Assembly: GCA_947071285.1 (NCBI GenBank)
Contig: CAMTFK010000080.1
Coordinates: forward strand, 1 to 18,517
Source of the DNA: an uncultured Bacteroides sp.
Lineage (GTDB): Bacteria; Bacteroidota; Bacteroidia; Bacteroidales; Bacteroidaceae
Reading direction: 5' to 3'
Length of the DNA stretch: 18,517 nt
In this document: positions 1 to 8,302 of the stretch, in pieces
Layout of the letters: each line of letters starts with the position of its first letter
Position numbering within the stretch: position 1 is the first letter of the stretch
Translations under genes and position numbers: made by a program
Notes under the pieces: model-generated
Seen by the model: the letters and a program-made list of their open reading frames with translations, nothing else
Told to the model about the DNA's origin: nothing
The model's database searches: none

Positions 1-2
1 AT

Positions 3-158
3 ATATTGGTTGTATCTTTAACGATTCAAATAGAACAGGAAGGAAATGAATCAACGATTGTGTCCAATCATACTTTTATACCTAAGCTTGCATGGGATGA
101 ATTACCTTATGAGCATAGATTTGATGCTTATCCATATTGTCCAATAGAATATAAATAG
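3..158 (+). CDS. C-terminal end of an unidentified upstream protein (5' truncated by window)
   Basis: An open frame enters from the left edge and runs 51 codons to a TAG stop at 156-158; the other two forward frames close within the first 50 bases. The visible tail is rich in aromatic and acidic residues and ends PYCPIEYK. It has no membrane segment and I recognise no family motif. It lies 33 bp upstream of the first susC-like gene on the same strand, so it may be an earlier gene of the same locus, for example a secreted glycan-active enzyme, but that is inferred from position alone. The frame is probably real because it stays open to the window edge and is followed by a short gap and a strong gene. 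Function unknown. Confidence 0.6.
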   Translation: MLVVSLTIQIEQEGNESTIVSNHTFIPKLAWDELPYEHRFDAYPYCPIEYK

Positions 159-191
159 AATTTGAAATCTAATAATTTAATTGATTAGAGA

Positions 192-3100
192 ATGAAAAAC
201 AGAAGAAAAACAAATTTCCTAAATTGTTTAAATAGGTTTAAGCAATTTTTCTTCATTACATTGCTATCGGTGCTTTCCATGAATCTCTATGCACAGCAGA
301 AGGGTATTCAAGGTGTTGTGGTAGATGGTAATGGAGAAACTATCATTGGAGCTAATGTCTTGTCGGAAGACGGCAAGGTTGGAGTGATTACCGACCTGGA
401 TGGAAATTTCAAATTGGATGTCCCGGTGGGTACTAACATTAAGATTTCATACATTGGTTATAAGACCAAGGTATTGAAAACGACTGCCGGGAATATGAAA
501 ATTATTTTATCGGAAGATGCCGAAATGCTTGCCGAAGTGGAAGTGGTAGCCTATGGCGTACAAAAGAAAGTGACGGTGACCGGTGCACTTTCGAGTGTGA
601 AATCGGATGATTTGGTTCGTACGCCGGTATCTTCTGTAAACAACGTGTTGGCAGGTCAGCTTTCCGGTGTAACTACCGTACAGTATTCGGGTGAGCCGGG
701 TTCGGATGCTGCCACGATTTTCGTACGTGGTCAGGGTACTTGGGCGGATTCCGCCCCGTTGATTCAGGTGGATGGTGTGGAACGTTCCATGTCGGACATT
801 GACCCTGAAGACATCGAAAGCATCACTGTGCTGAAAGATGCCTCGGCTACGGCCGTATTCGGTGTGCGCGGTGCCAATGGTGTAGTATTGATTACCACCA
901 AGCGCGGTAAAGAAGGACAGGCTAAAATTGACATCAACACCTCTTTCTCTGCGTTGACTCCGACTAGCCTCTTAGAGCAGGCAAACAGTTATGAATACGG
1001 GACTTTCTTCAATCAGATGCAGCGAAATGACTTTGACTTCTCTAGCGGTGGGACGTTCACTCCGATGTTCTCGGATGGAGTGCTTCAGAAATTCCAGGAC
1101 GGTAGCGACCCCATCCGTTTTCCGAGTATGCGTTGGGTCGATTACATCATGAAAGATGTTACCATGCAATCCAAGCATAACGTCAACATCAGTGGTGGTA
1201 CTAAGACCATGCGCTACTTTGTTTCTGCCGGTCTCATGACACAAGGTGGTCTGTTTACCGAATTTGATGATTTTCATTATGACTACCGCTATCAGCGTTT
1301 CAACTATCGTACCAACCTCGACTTGGATGTGAGCAAGACTACCACTTTGTCGTTCAACTTGGCCGGTTCGGTAGACAATGCACAGAAGCCCCGTACTAGT
1401 CAGGGTGCTTCCGGCATGATTATGAGTATGCTGCAGGCCACTCCTTTCAGCAGTCCGGGTATCATTGACGGAAAGAATGTCGCCACTACCACCGATTATA
1501 GCGATGGACTGACCTTGCCTTTTACAGGAGGCGGTGCCATGAATTATTACAGCAGTGGAGGCACCGGCGGTTATTACCATTACAATAATAACAAGTTGCA
1601 GTTAGATCTTGCATTGGATCAGAAGTTGGACTTCATCACCAAGGGCCTTGCATTTAAGCTCAAAGGTTCGTATAACAATATGTTCAACGTGACCAAAGGA
1701 GGTACTGTGGGGCGTGCTTCATATTTTCCTGTTATTCAAGAGGATGGCAGTATCCTTTATCGTAAAGATGGTGAAAATACTCCCGTCAGTTACAATGAAG
1801 AAACCGGAAAGGCGCGCGACTGGTATTTCGAGGCACAGTTAAACTACAATCGCACTTTCGGCGATCATTCTGTAGGCGCATTGGTGCTCTATAACCAGAG
1901 CAAGAATTACTATCCCAGCACTTATTCGGACATTCCGCGTGGATATGTAGGTCTGGTGGGTCGTGTCACTTACGACTACAAGAATCGTTATATAACCGAA
2001 TTCAATGTAGGTTACAATGGTTCCGAAAACTTCCACCCCGACCGCCGTTTCGGTGTATTTCCGGCAGGTTCTATCGGTTGGGTGGTCAGCGAGGAAAACT
2101 TTTTCAAGCCCTTGAAAAAAGCCATCCCTTTCTTGAAGCTCCGTGCTTCATGGGGTTTGGTAGGTAACGACAAAGTGGGTGGTTCGCGCTTCATGTATCT
2201 GGCCGACCCCTTTCTGTATAGTGATGCGATGGCTACCCGTGGCGGTTATGCCTACAACTTTGGTGTAGAAAACTCAGTGATGTTCCCGGCTTATTATGAG
2301 GATGTGAACAACAAGAACAACCCGGAGGTGACTTGGGAAAAGGCGTTCAAACAAAACTACGGTATTGATGTCAATTTATGGAACGACCGTCTGCGTGCCA
2401 CTTTCGACTACTATAAGGAACACCGTACGGACATCCTGCTGAAAGACTACACTGCACCCGCCATCGTAGGCTTCCAGCCGCCTTACGCCAATTTGGGTGT
2501 GGTAGACAGTTGGGGATGGGAAGTCTCCTTGAACTGGAATCACAAGGTGAACGATAACTTCCGCTATTGGGCTACGCTGAACCTCTCTCACAACCAGAAT
2601 GAGATTATCGAGAAAAAGGAATCTCCCTATACCAATGCTTACCAGTATGAGAAGGGACACCGGATCGGCGCGCGCTATATGTACAAATTCTTCCGTTTCT
2701 ATGACGAAGACACGCCCCGTTTGTACGAAGAAAAATTCGGCCAGCCTTTCCCGAAACAGCTCGTTAACTTGAAAGACGGTGATGCCGTGTTTGTGGACCT
2801 GGACGGTAACGGCATAATCGATGAAGACGATAAGACCCGTGACTTGGGCTATACCGACGACCCGCAATACATTGCCGGTCTGAATGCCGGTTTTGCATGG
2901 AAAGATTTCGAATTTAACATGCAGTGGACGGGTTCTTGGGACGTATCGCGTGTCATCGGCGACGTGTTCCGCCAGCCATTCCTGGACCGTACGACGAAAG
3001 ACCGCGGTGGTTTGCTGAAGTATCATGTTGAGAATACATGGAATCCCGACAGACCGGGGCAGGATTATGAATATCCACGCGCTACTTGGGCCAACGGAGA

Positions 3101-3359
3101 TAACAACAACTATCAGGATTGCGCTCTTTATGAAAAAGATGCGAAATATCTGCGTTTGAAGACGATTATGCTTGCTTATAACATGAAACTTCCTTTCTTC
3201 AGGAAGATTGGATTGGATCGTGCCCAAGTGGCATTGAGCGGTTACAATCTGCTGACCTTTACTCCTTATATTTGGGGTGACCCCGAAACACGTGCCAGCG
3301 CTTCGCCCTCATACCCGCTTCAACGTACTTATACCATTAGTCTGAAACTTAATTTTTAA
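192..3359 (+). CDS. SusC/RagA-family TonB-dependent outer-membrane glycan importer, with N-terminal beta-sandwich extension
   Basis: This 1055-residue protein is a SusC-type TonB-dependent transporter, which moves oligosaccharides across the outer membrane using TonB energy and a SusD lid. A basic, hydrophobic signal peptide ends near residue 34 (NLYA/QQ). Residues about 39-108 form the carboxypeptidase D regulatory-like beta-sandwich (GVVVDGNGE, GANV, TDLDGNF, ISYIGYKT). A TonB-box-like EVEVVAYGVQKK lies at about 115-126. The plug follows at about 130-240, with LAGQLSGV, IFVRGQG, IQVDGVER, ITVLKDASATAVFGVRGANG and ITTKRGK. The rest is the beta-barrel, including a calcium-loop-like DLDGNGIIDEDD at 869-880, and it ends in a terminal Phe (SLKLNF) as expected for barrel assembly. 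Length is normal for the family. The start at 192 gives a complete signal peptide. It is separated from its susD partner by only 6 bp, so the two are almost certainly co-transcribed. The imported glycan is not evident. Confidence 0.96.
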   Translation: MKNRRKTNFLNCLNRFKQFFFITLLSVLSMNLYAQQKGIQGVVVDGNGETIIGANVLSEDGKVGVITDLDGNFKLDVPVGTNIKISYIGYKTKVLKTTAGNMKIILSEDAEMLAEVEVVAYGVQKKVTVTGALSSVKSDDLVRTPVSSVNNVLAGQLSGVTTVQYSGEPGSDAATIFVRGQGTWADSAPLIQVDGVERSMSDIDPEDIESITVLKDASATAVFGVRGANGVVLITTKRGKEGQAKIDINTSFSALTPTSLLEQANSYEYGTFFNQMQRNDFDFSSGGTFTPMFSDGVLQKFQDGSDPIRFPSMRWVDYIMKDVTMQSKHNVNISGGTKTMRYFVSAGLMTQGGLFTEFDDFHYDYRYQRFNYRTNLDLDVSKTTTLSFNLAGSVDNAQKPRTSQGASGMIMSMLQATPFSSPGIIDGKNVATTTDYSDGLTLPFTGGGAMNYYSSGGTGGYYHYNNNKLQLDLALDQKLDFITKGLAFKLKGSYNNMFNVTKGGTVGRASYFPVIQEDGSILYRKDGENTPVSYNEETGKARDWYFEAQLNYNRTFGDHSVGALVLYNQSKNYYPSTYSDIPRGYVGLVGRVTYDYKNRYITEFNVGYNGSENFHPDRRFGVFPAGSIGWVVSEENFFKPLKKAIPFLKLRASWGLVGNDKVGGSRFMYLADPFLYSDAMATRGGYAYNFGVENSVMFPAYYEDVNNKNNPEVTWEKAFKQNYGIDVNLWNDRLRATFDYYKEHRTDILLKDYTAPAIVGFQPPYANLGVVDSWGWEVSLNWNHKVNDNFRYWATLNLSHNQNEIIEKKESPYTNAYQYEKGHRIGARYMYKFFRFYDEDTPRLYEEKFGQPFPKQLVNLKDGDAVFVDLDGNGIIDEDDKTRDLGYTDDPQYIAGLNAGFAWKDFEFNMQWTGSWDVSRVIGDVFRQPFLDRTTKDRGGLLKYHVENTWNPDRPGQDYEYPRATWANGDNNNYQDCALYEKDAKYLRLKTIMLAYNMKLPFFRKIGLDRAQVALSGYNLLTFTPYIWGDPETRASASPSYPLQRTYTISLKLNF

Positions 3360-3365
3360 GCAAAA

Positions 3366-5408
3366 ATGAAACTAAATATCAAATATATCATAGGTGTAGC
3401 AGCTGTGGCTACTCTCGGAATGGTTTCTTGTACGGATGAAATAAAGTTCGGAAACTCATTTCTGGAAAAGGCTCCGGGCGGTACAGTGACTGCCGATGAG
3501 GTATTTTCCAATCCGGAATATACCCGTAACTTCTTGGCGAGTATTTACTCTACACAGTATTACAATCTGCCCACTAATTCCACGAACAATGCTCCGCAGT
3601 GTCAGAATTATTGGAAGGGAATGCCCGATGCGTTGGGGGATGACTTTCATCTTTTCTTCAACAATACCATTGTGTTTTCTAAATACTATGGCGGTGCGCT
3701 GAGTTCGGCTATTGATGACAAAAAGAACGGTAATATTTATCCTTATACGAACGAATCTATCTGGGAGAATGTACGTCACTGCTGGATGCTGATTGAACGC
3801 ATTAATGAAGTGCCCGACATGAGCGATGCCGAGAAAGCCCGTATAGTCGACGAAGCACGATGCCTGATGGCTTATACTTACTTTATCGCTTTTCGTTGGT
3901 ATGGCGGTCTGCCTATTATCCGCCAGTCGTTCACCGGTGCCGAAAGCAGTTACGACCTGCCCCGTCGCAGTGTGGAATCGACCGTGAACTTCATGCTGGA
4001 ACTGCTGGATACAGCAATCGCCAACAAAGCATTGCCGTGGGCTTACACCGGTTCGGAAGCACAGTCGGAAACCGGCCACTGGACTTTAGCAGGTGCTATG
4101 GCACTGAAATGTAAGGTTCTGGCTTTCGCCGCGTCTCCTTTGTTCAATGATTCGCAACCTTATTATCAAGGCAAATATACGCTGGAAGCTGATACCTGCG
4201 CTTGGTATGGTGGCAGCAAGCCCGAACTGTGGACGAAACTGAAGACTGCATGCGATGATTTCTTTACACAAATGAGAAGTCAGGGGCATTATCAGTTGAT
4301 AAAACCGGCCGGTAATACGCAGGAGGATTACCGTTATGCCTACCGTATCGGCTACATTATGGAAAACAGTACTGAAATTCTGCATAGTGTCCGCCGTAGT
4401 AGAAATGCCAGTGGTAATGATTATGGTTGGTTCAATTTGGGCTTTGGTACTGAAGTAGATGGTAGCAAAACCAATGATCGTTACTCCTATTGTCCTACGC
4501 AAGAATACATCGAGATGTTTCCCTGGGCAGACGGTACTCCGTTCGATTGGGAAAAAGCGGAGAAAGAAGGTAGATTGGACAATATGTTCATTCAAGGCGA
4601 TACTGTGAAAGGCAAACAACAATTGCAGAATATCCGCTATACTCGCGACCCTCGTCTGTATGAAACCGCAGTGGTAAATGGTGCACGCCAAGCCGTGAAC
4701 TGGGGTGACGGACGTGCCAGCGGTAATAACTGGGAAACTTGGGTAGGTGGTACTAATGCCAAACTAAATCCAAAAACCAATTCAGGTATATATGCCACCG
4801 GTTACCGTATGCTGAAATATCTGGTAGGTAGTGTCATGAACAGGAAGTTTCCGCAGTGGAATGCCATCATGTTGAGCGACATCTACTTGACATATGCAGA
4901 GGCCATTGTTCAGACCGGAGGTAGTTTCACGGAAGCCATTGATTACGTGGATGCCGTACGTGCTCGCGTGGGTCTGAAAGGACTGGTGGAATGTAATCCC
5001 GACAAGAACCTGACATCTAACAAAGAAAACCTGCTGGCAGAAATCATGCGTGAACGTGCTTGTGATTTGGCTTTCCAAAACGAACGCTACTTCGACTTGA
5101 TCCGTTATAAGCGTGCCGACTTGTTGGAACGTCCGCTTCACGGCTTGCGCATTTATCGTTTGGTGAAGAATGGTAATACTTGGGTACGTTCCGAAGACCA
5201 GTGGTACAATAAGTCTTTCAACCAAGGCTTGGCAGAAGACGATCCTAACTTCTACGAACCGTCACACTTCGACTTCGAACGCTTCCAAATCACTGGCAGT
5301 CCCCGTATTTGGTGGAAAGATGGTTTTGATCCGAAGTGGTACTTGCAACCGTTCCCTATTACGGAAGTGAACAAGAATTACGGTTTGGTACAGAATGCCG
5401 GATGGTAA
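3366..5408 (+). CDS. SusD/RagB-family surface glycan-binding lipoprotein (partner of the first SusC)
   Basis: This 680-residue protein is a SusD-like lipoprotein that caps the SusC barrel and binds glycan at the cell surface. The signal peptide ends in a lipobox (GMVSC), making Cys22 the lipidated residue; the following TDE is acidic, as in Bacteroidota surface-export signals. The family's helical (TPR-like) core shows at about 158-183 (ARCLMAYTYFIAFRWYGGLP), and the conserved C-terminal block MRERACDLAFQNERYFDLIR at about 561-580. It ends in NAGW, the usual SusD-type terminus. At 680 residues it is longer than most SusD homologues (about 500-600), with the extra length spread through aromatic-rich segments in the middle. 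It starts 6 bp after its SusC, which fixes the pairing. Substrate unknown. Confidence 0.95.
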   Translation: MKLNIKYIIGVAAVATLGMVSCTDEIKFGNSFLEKAPGGTVTADEVFSNPEYTRNFLASIYSTQYYNLPTNSTNNAPQCQNYWKGMPDALGDDFHLFFNNTIVFSKYYGGALSSAIDDKKNGNIYPYTNESIWENVRHCWMLIERINEVPDMSDAEKARIVDEARCLMAYTYFIAFRWYGGLPIIRQSFTGAESSYDLPRRSVESTVNFMLELLDTAIANKALPWAYTGSEAQSETGHWTLAGAMALKCKVLAFAASPLFNDSQPYYQGKYTLEADTCAWYGGSKPELWTKLKTACDDFFTQMRSQGHYQLIKPAGNTQEDYRYAYRIGYIMENSTEILHSVRRSRNASGNDYGWFNLGFGTEVDGSKTNDRYSYCPTQEYIEMFPWADGTPFDWEKAEKEGRLDNMFIQGDTVKGKQQLQNIRYTRDPRLYETAVVNGARQAVNWGDGRASGNNWETWVGGTNAKLNPKTNSGIYATGYRMLKYLVGSVMNRKFPQWNAIMLSDIYLTYAEAIVQTGGSFTEAIDYVDAVRARVGLKGLVECNPDKNLTSNKENLLAEIMRERACDLAFQNERYFDLIRYKRADLLERPLHGLRIYRLVKNGNTWVRSEDQWYNKSFNQGLAEDDPNFYEPSHFDFERFQITGSPRIWWKDGFDPKWYLQPFPITEVNKNYGLVQNAGW

Positions 5409-5456
5409 CCCCTTTAATAATGAACAATCAAAAGGTATAAAGTAAAATAATACGTT

Positions 5457-8273
5457 ATGAATAAAAAATATATAATTGTGTTATCGCTCTTTGCAGGTTT
5501 GTGCCTGCCGACGACGGCACAGGAATCAAACGAAGAGCAGACCGACAAGTTTGTAGGCCAGACCATAGATGTAGGTGCCGAGCGATTGCTGACCCGTGAG
5601 GAGGCTACCGGTTCCGTGTCGGTCATTAGTTCCGAAACTACCGACCGTCGTAGTGCCAAGAATATCGGCAACTCCATTATTGGTCAGGGCAATGGCCTGA
5701 TATCGTTGCAGAGCGGTGGTCGTTATGCAGATGTGAATCCTACTTTCTATATACGCGGACTGCAAACATTGAACGGCAAGAACTCGCCGTTGGTCATGAT
5801 TGACGGTATCCAGCGAGACATTGTAAGCATCGCTCCCGAAGAAGTGGAAAGCGTCATCGTCCTGAAAGATGCGGCAGCAGTCGCCCTCTATGGATATAAG
5901 GGAATCAATGGAGCAATCAATATCGTAACTAAGCGCGGTAAGTACAACTCGCGCAGTGTCAAGGTGACATACGATCATTTGTTTACTTCGCTTGCCGACA
6001 AGCCCAAATTCGTAGATGCCTATACGTATGGATTGGCGGTCAACGAAGCCCGTATCAACGATGGTCTGACAGGGCGTTACAACAATCAAGAGCTCAATGC
6101 TTTGCGCAATGGAACCATGCCTTATCTCTATCCGAACGTGAACTGGGTGGATGAAACGTTCCGCGACAATGCGATGACCGATAAGTATAACATCGAATTC
6201 CGCGGTGGCGGCGAAAAATTCCGCTACTATACCATGCTGGATTTGATTTCCAACAAGGGATTTGTGAAAGAACCGGGTGCAAATGAAGGCTATTCCACAC
6301 AAGACAAATACGTAAAAGGCAACTTACGCATGAACATGGACATCAACCTGACCAAGACAACCGATCTGCAGGTGAATTTGTTGGGCGTATTGCAGGAAAC
6401 GTCAAGACCGGGTGCGCAGACCGACCTTTGGGATCTGGTTTACACAGTGCCCTCTGCCGCATTCCCCATCAGGGATAAGAACGGTGTTTGGGGAGGTAGC
6501 GACACTTGGGCAGGTACACAAAATCCTGTAGCACAGAGTGCCGGTGCCGCTTATTACAAAAATCATACCCGCTCGCTTTTTGCCGACATGAAGCTGACTC
6601 AGGACCTTTCCGGCCTGACAAAAGGATTGAATGCGTTCGTACGCATCAGTTATGACAATATAGCCAATATCTATGAAGACCATAGCAAAGAGTATGTCTA
6701 CAGTGTCAATGCGCCTACATGGGCGGAGGGTGCTTCCGAGCCTACTGTAAAGAGTGAAATTTATGGAAAGGACAGTGAAATGAAAACAGAAGCGAAAACT
6801 AATGAATTTGACCGTCTACTCCATTTCGATGTGGGATTTAACTATCAGCGGACATTCGGCGACCACAGCATCTACAGCCAGTTGAAGTGGGACTACGAGA
6901 ATAACGACCCGAATGGCATTAACAACACGGTGAATCGTCAGAACATTACCTGGTGGTCGCACTATGGTTACATGAACCGTTATTTCGTTGACCTCGCTTT
7001 GGTAGAAAGTGGCAGTAGCCGTTTGGCTCCCGGTACCAAATGGGCTTTTTCGCCCACTTTGTCGGCCGCATGGGTCATCTCCAAAGAAAAGTTCATGGAA
7101 AATGTGAAATGGGTGAACTTCTTGAAACTGCGTGCATCGGCAGGTATCATCAATGTGGACAACTTACCGGGTGATGAAGTTTGGTCATACTATGCCCAGC
7201 AGTATGGCACTTCGGGAGGTGTTTATCCTTTCGACAGCGGTTGGAACTCTAGTTTCGGACGTTCCTACCTCGAACGGGTAGCTACAACCAATCCGAGCCA
7301 TGAAAAGGCTTATAAATACAATGTAGGTGTGGATGCGAAGCTTTTCGGATGTTTGGATGTGACTCTTGACCTTTGGAAAGAACACCGTACAAACATTTGG
7401 GTGACTTCGGAAGGCAAATACTCGGAAGTTTTCGGTATGGAGCCTCCGTATGAAAATGCAGGTATCGTGGATAGTAAGGGTATAGAAGTTGGTCTTGATT
7501 ATAGCAAAAAGCTCGGTCAAGTGGAATTTAATATCGGCGGTAACTTCTCGTTGAACAAAAATAAAATCAAGGAAATGCTGGAAGAACCCCGCCAATATGC
7601 GAATCTTGTCCAGACGGGAAATCCTTACGGACAACTCTACGGATTGGAAGCTATCGGTTTCTTCAAGGATGAAGCAGACATCGCTGCAAGTCCCACACAG
7701 AATTTCTCTACGGTGAAGCCCGGTGATATAAAGTATCGCGACGTGAATGGCGACAACATCATCGATGCCAACGATGAAGTGGCTATCGGCTACAGTACCA
7801 CTTGCCCGGAAATATACTACAGTCTGCATTTGGGTGCGGAGTGGAAAGGACTCGGATTCTATGCCATGTTCCAGGGGACAGGCAATTACAGTGCCGTTCT
7901 CGACACTAAGAGTATGTATTGGCCGTTGATAAACAACACCAATATTTCGCAATATGCTTACGACAATCGTTGGACACCGCAGAATCAGAATGCCAAGTTC
8001 CCGCGTCTGAGCAGCCAAAGCAATGCCAACAACTACCGGACATCGACTCTGTGGTTGGCCGACCGCTCATTTATCAAGTTACGCAATCTGGAAGTGTACT
8101 ACAAGTTACCCACTTCTTGGCTGAAAAAGACGAGAATTGTAAACGCCGCTAAATTGTATGTACGTGGCATTGACCTCCTCAGTTTCGACCATATAGATGA
8201 GAATGACCCCGAAGCATATGGAATCAATCCTATGACGAAAAGCGTTGCGTTGGGTCTGAGTGTTACGTTTTAA
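5457..8273 (+). CDS. SusC/RagA-family TonB-dependent outer-membrane importer, short form without the N-terminal beta-sandwich
   Basis: This 938-residue protein is a second SusC-type transporter. A signal peptide ends near residue 21 (LPTTA/QE). Only about 23 residues separate the cleavage site from the plug, so the carboxypeptidase D regulatory-like domain found in the first SusC is absent. The short linker with VGQTIDVGAERLL probably contains the TonB-interacting segment. The plug occupies about 45-162 (TGSVSVISS, FYIRGLQTLNG, VMIDGIQRD, VESVIVLKDAAAVALYG, INIVTKRGK). The barrel follows, with a calcium-loop-like DVNGDNIIDANDE at 762-774 and a Phe-terminated end (GLSVTF). It lies 48 bp after the first susD and 29 bp before the second. 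The gap before it has no terminator or recognisable promoter, so it probably shares the upstream transcript. It is clearly paralogous to, but diverged from, the first SusC. Confidence 0.95.
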   Translation: MNKKYIIVLSLFAGLCLPTTAQESNEEQTDKFVGQTIDVGAERLLTREEATGSVSVISSETTDRRSAKNIGNSIIGQGNGLISLQSGGRYADVNPTFYIRGLQTLNGKNSPLVMIDGIQRDIVSIAPEEVESVIVLKDAAAVALYGYKGINGAINIVTKRGKYNSRSVKVTYDHLFTSLADKPKFVDAYTYGLAVNEARINDGLTGRYNNQELNALRNGTMPYLYPNVNWVDETFRDNAMTDKYNIEFRGGGEKFRYYTMLDLISNKGFVKEPGANEGYSTQDKYVKGNLRMNMDINLTKTTDLQVNLLGVLQETSRPGAQTDLWDLVYTVPSAAFPIRDKNGVWGGSDTWAGTQNPVAQSAGAAYYKNHTRSLFADMKLTQDLSGLTKGLNAFVRISYDNIANIYEDHSKEYVYSVNAPTWAEGASEPTVKSEIYGKDSEMKTEAKTNEFDRLLHFDVGFNYQRTFGDHSIYSQLKWDYENNDPNGINNTVNRQNITWWSHYGYMNRYFVDLALVESGSSRLAPGTKWAFSPTLSAAWVISKEKFMENVKWVNFLKLRASAGIINVDNLPGDEVWSYYAQQYGTSGGVYPFDSGWNSSFGRSYLERVATTNPSHEKAYKYNVGVDAKLFGCLDVTLDLWKEHRTNIWVTSEGKYSEVFGMEPPYENAGIVDSKGIEVGLDYSKKLGQVEFNIGGNFSLNKNKIKEMLEEPRQYANLVQTGNPYGQLYGLEAIGFFKDEADIAASPTQNFSTVKPGDIKYRDVNGDNIIDANDEVAIGYSTTCPEIYYSLHLGAEWKGLGFYAMFQGTGNYSAVLDTKSMYWPLINNTNISQYAYDNRWTPQNQNAKFPRLSSQSNANNYRTSTLWLADRSFIKLRNLEVYYKLPTSWLKKTRIVNAAKLYVRGIDLLSFDHIDENDPEAYGINPMTKSVALGLSVTF

Positions 8274-8302
8274 TTTTATGAACGAATTAATACATTAGAA
8301 TT

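Noticed and set aside
116..123. TAGATTTG, an exact TAnnTTTG match upstream of the first susC-like gene
   Set aside because: It lies inside the coding end of the upstream gene, and the nearest TTG (88-90) is 25 bp away rather than 19-21, so a promoter is not supported.
2376..3227. 283-codon - strand open frame opposite the first susC-like gene
   Set aside because: It lies wholly antisense to a strongly supported coding region and its product has no recognisable motif; long antisense frames here follow from codon bias.
7185..8018. 277-codon - strand open frame opposite the second susC-like gene
   Set aside because: It is antisense to a clear TonB-dependent transporter and shows only shadow composition.
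192..8273. Possible recent duplication of the SusCD pair
   Set aside because: The two SusC proteins differ in length, domain content and most barrel sequence, so at most they are ancient paralogues.
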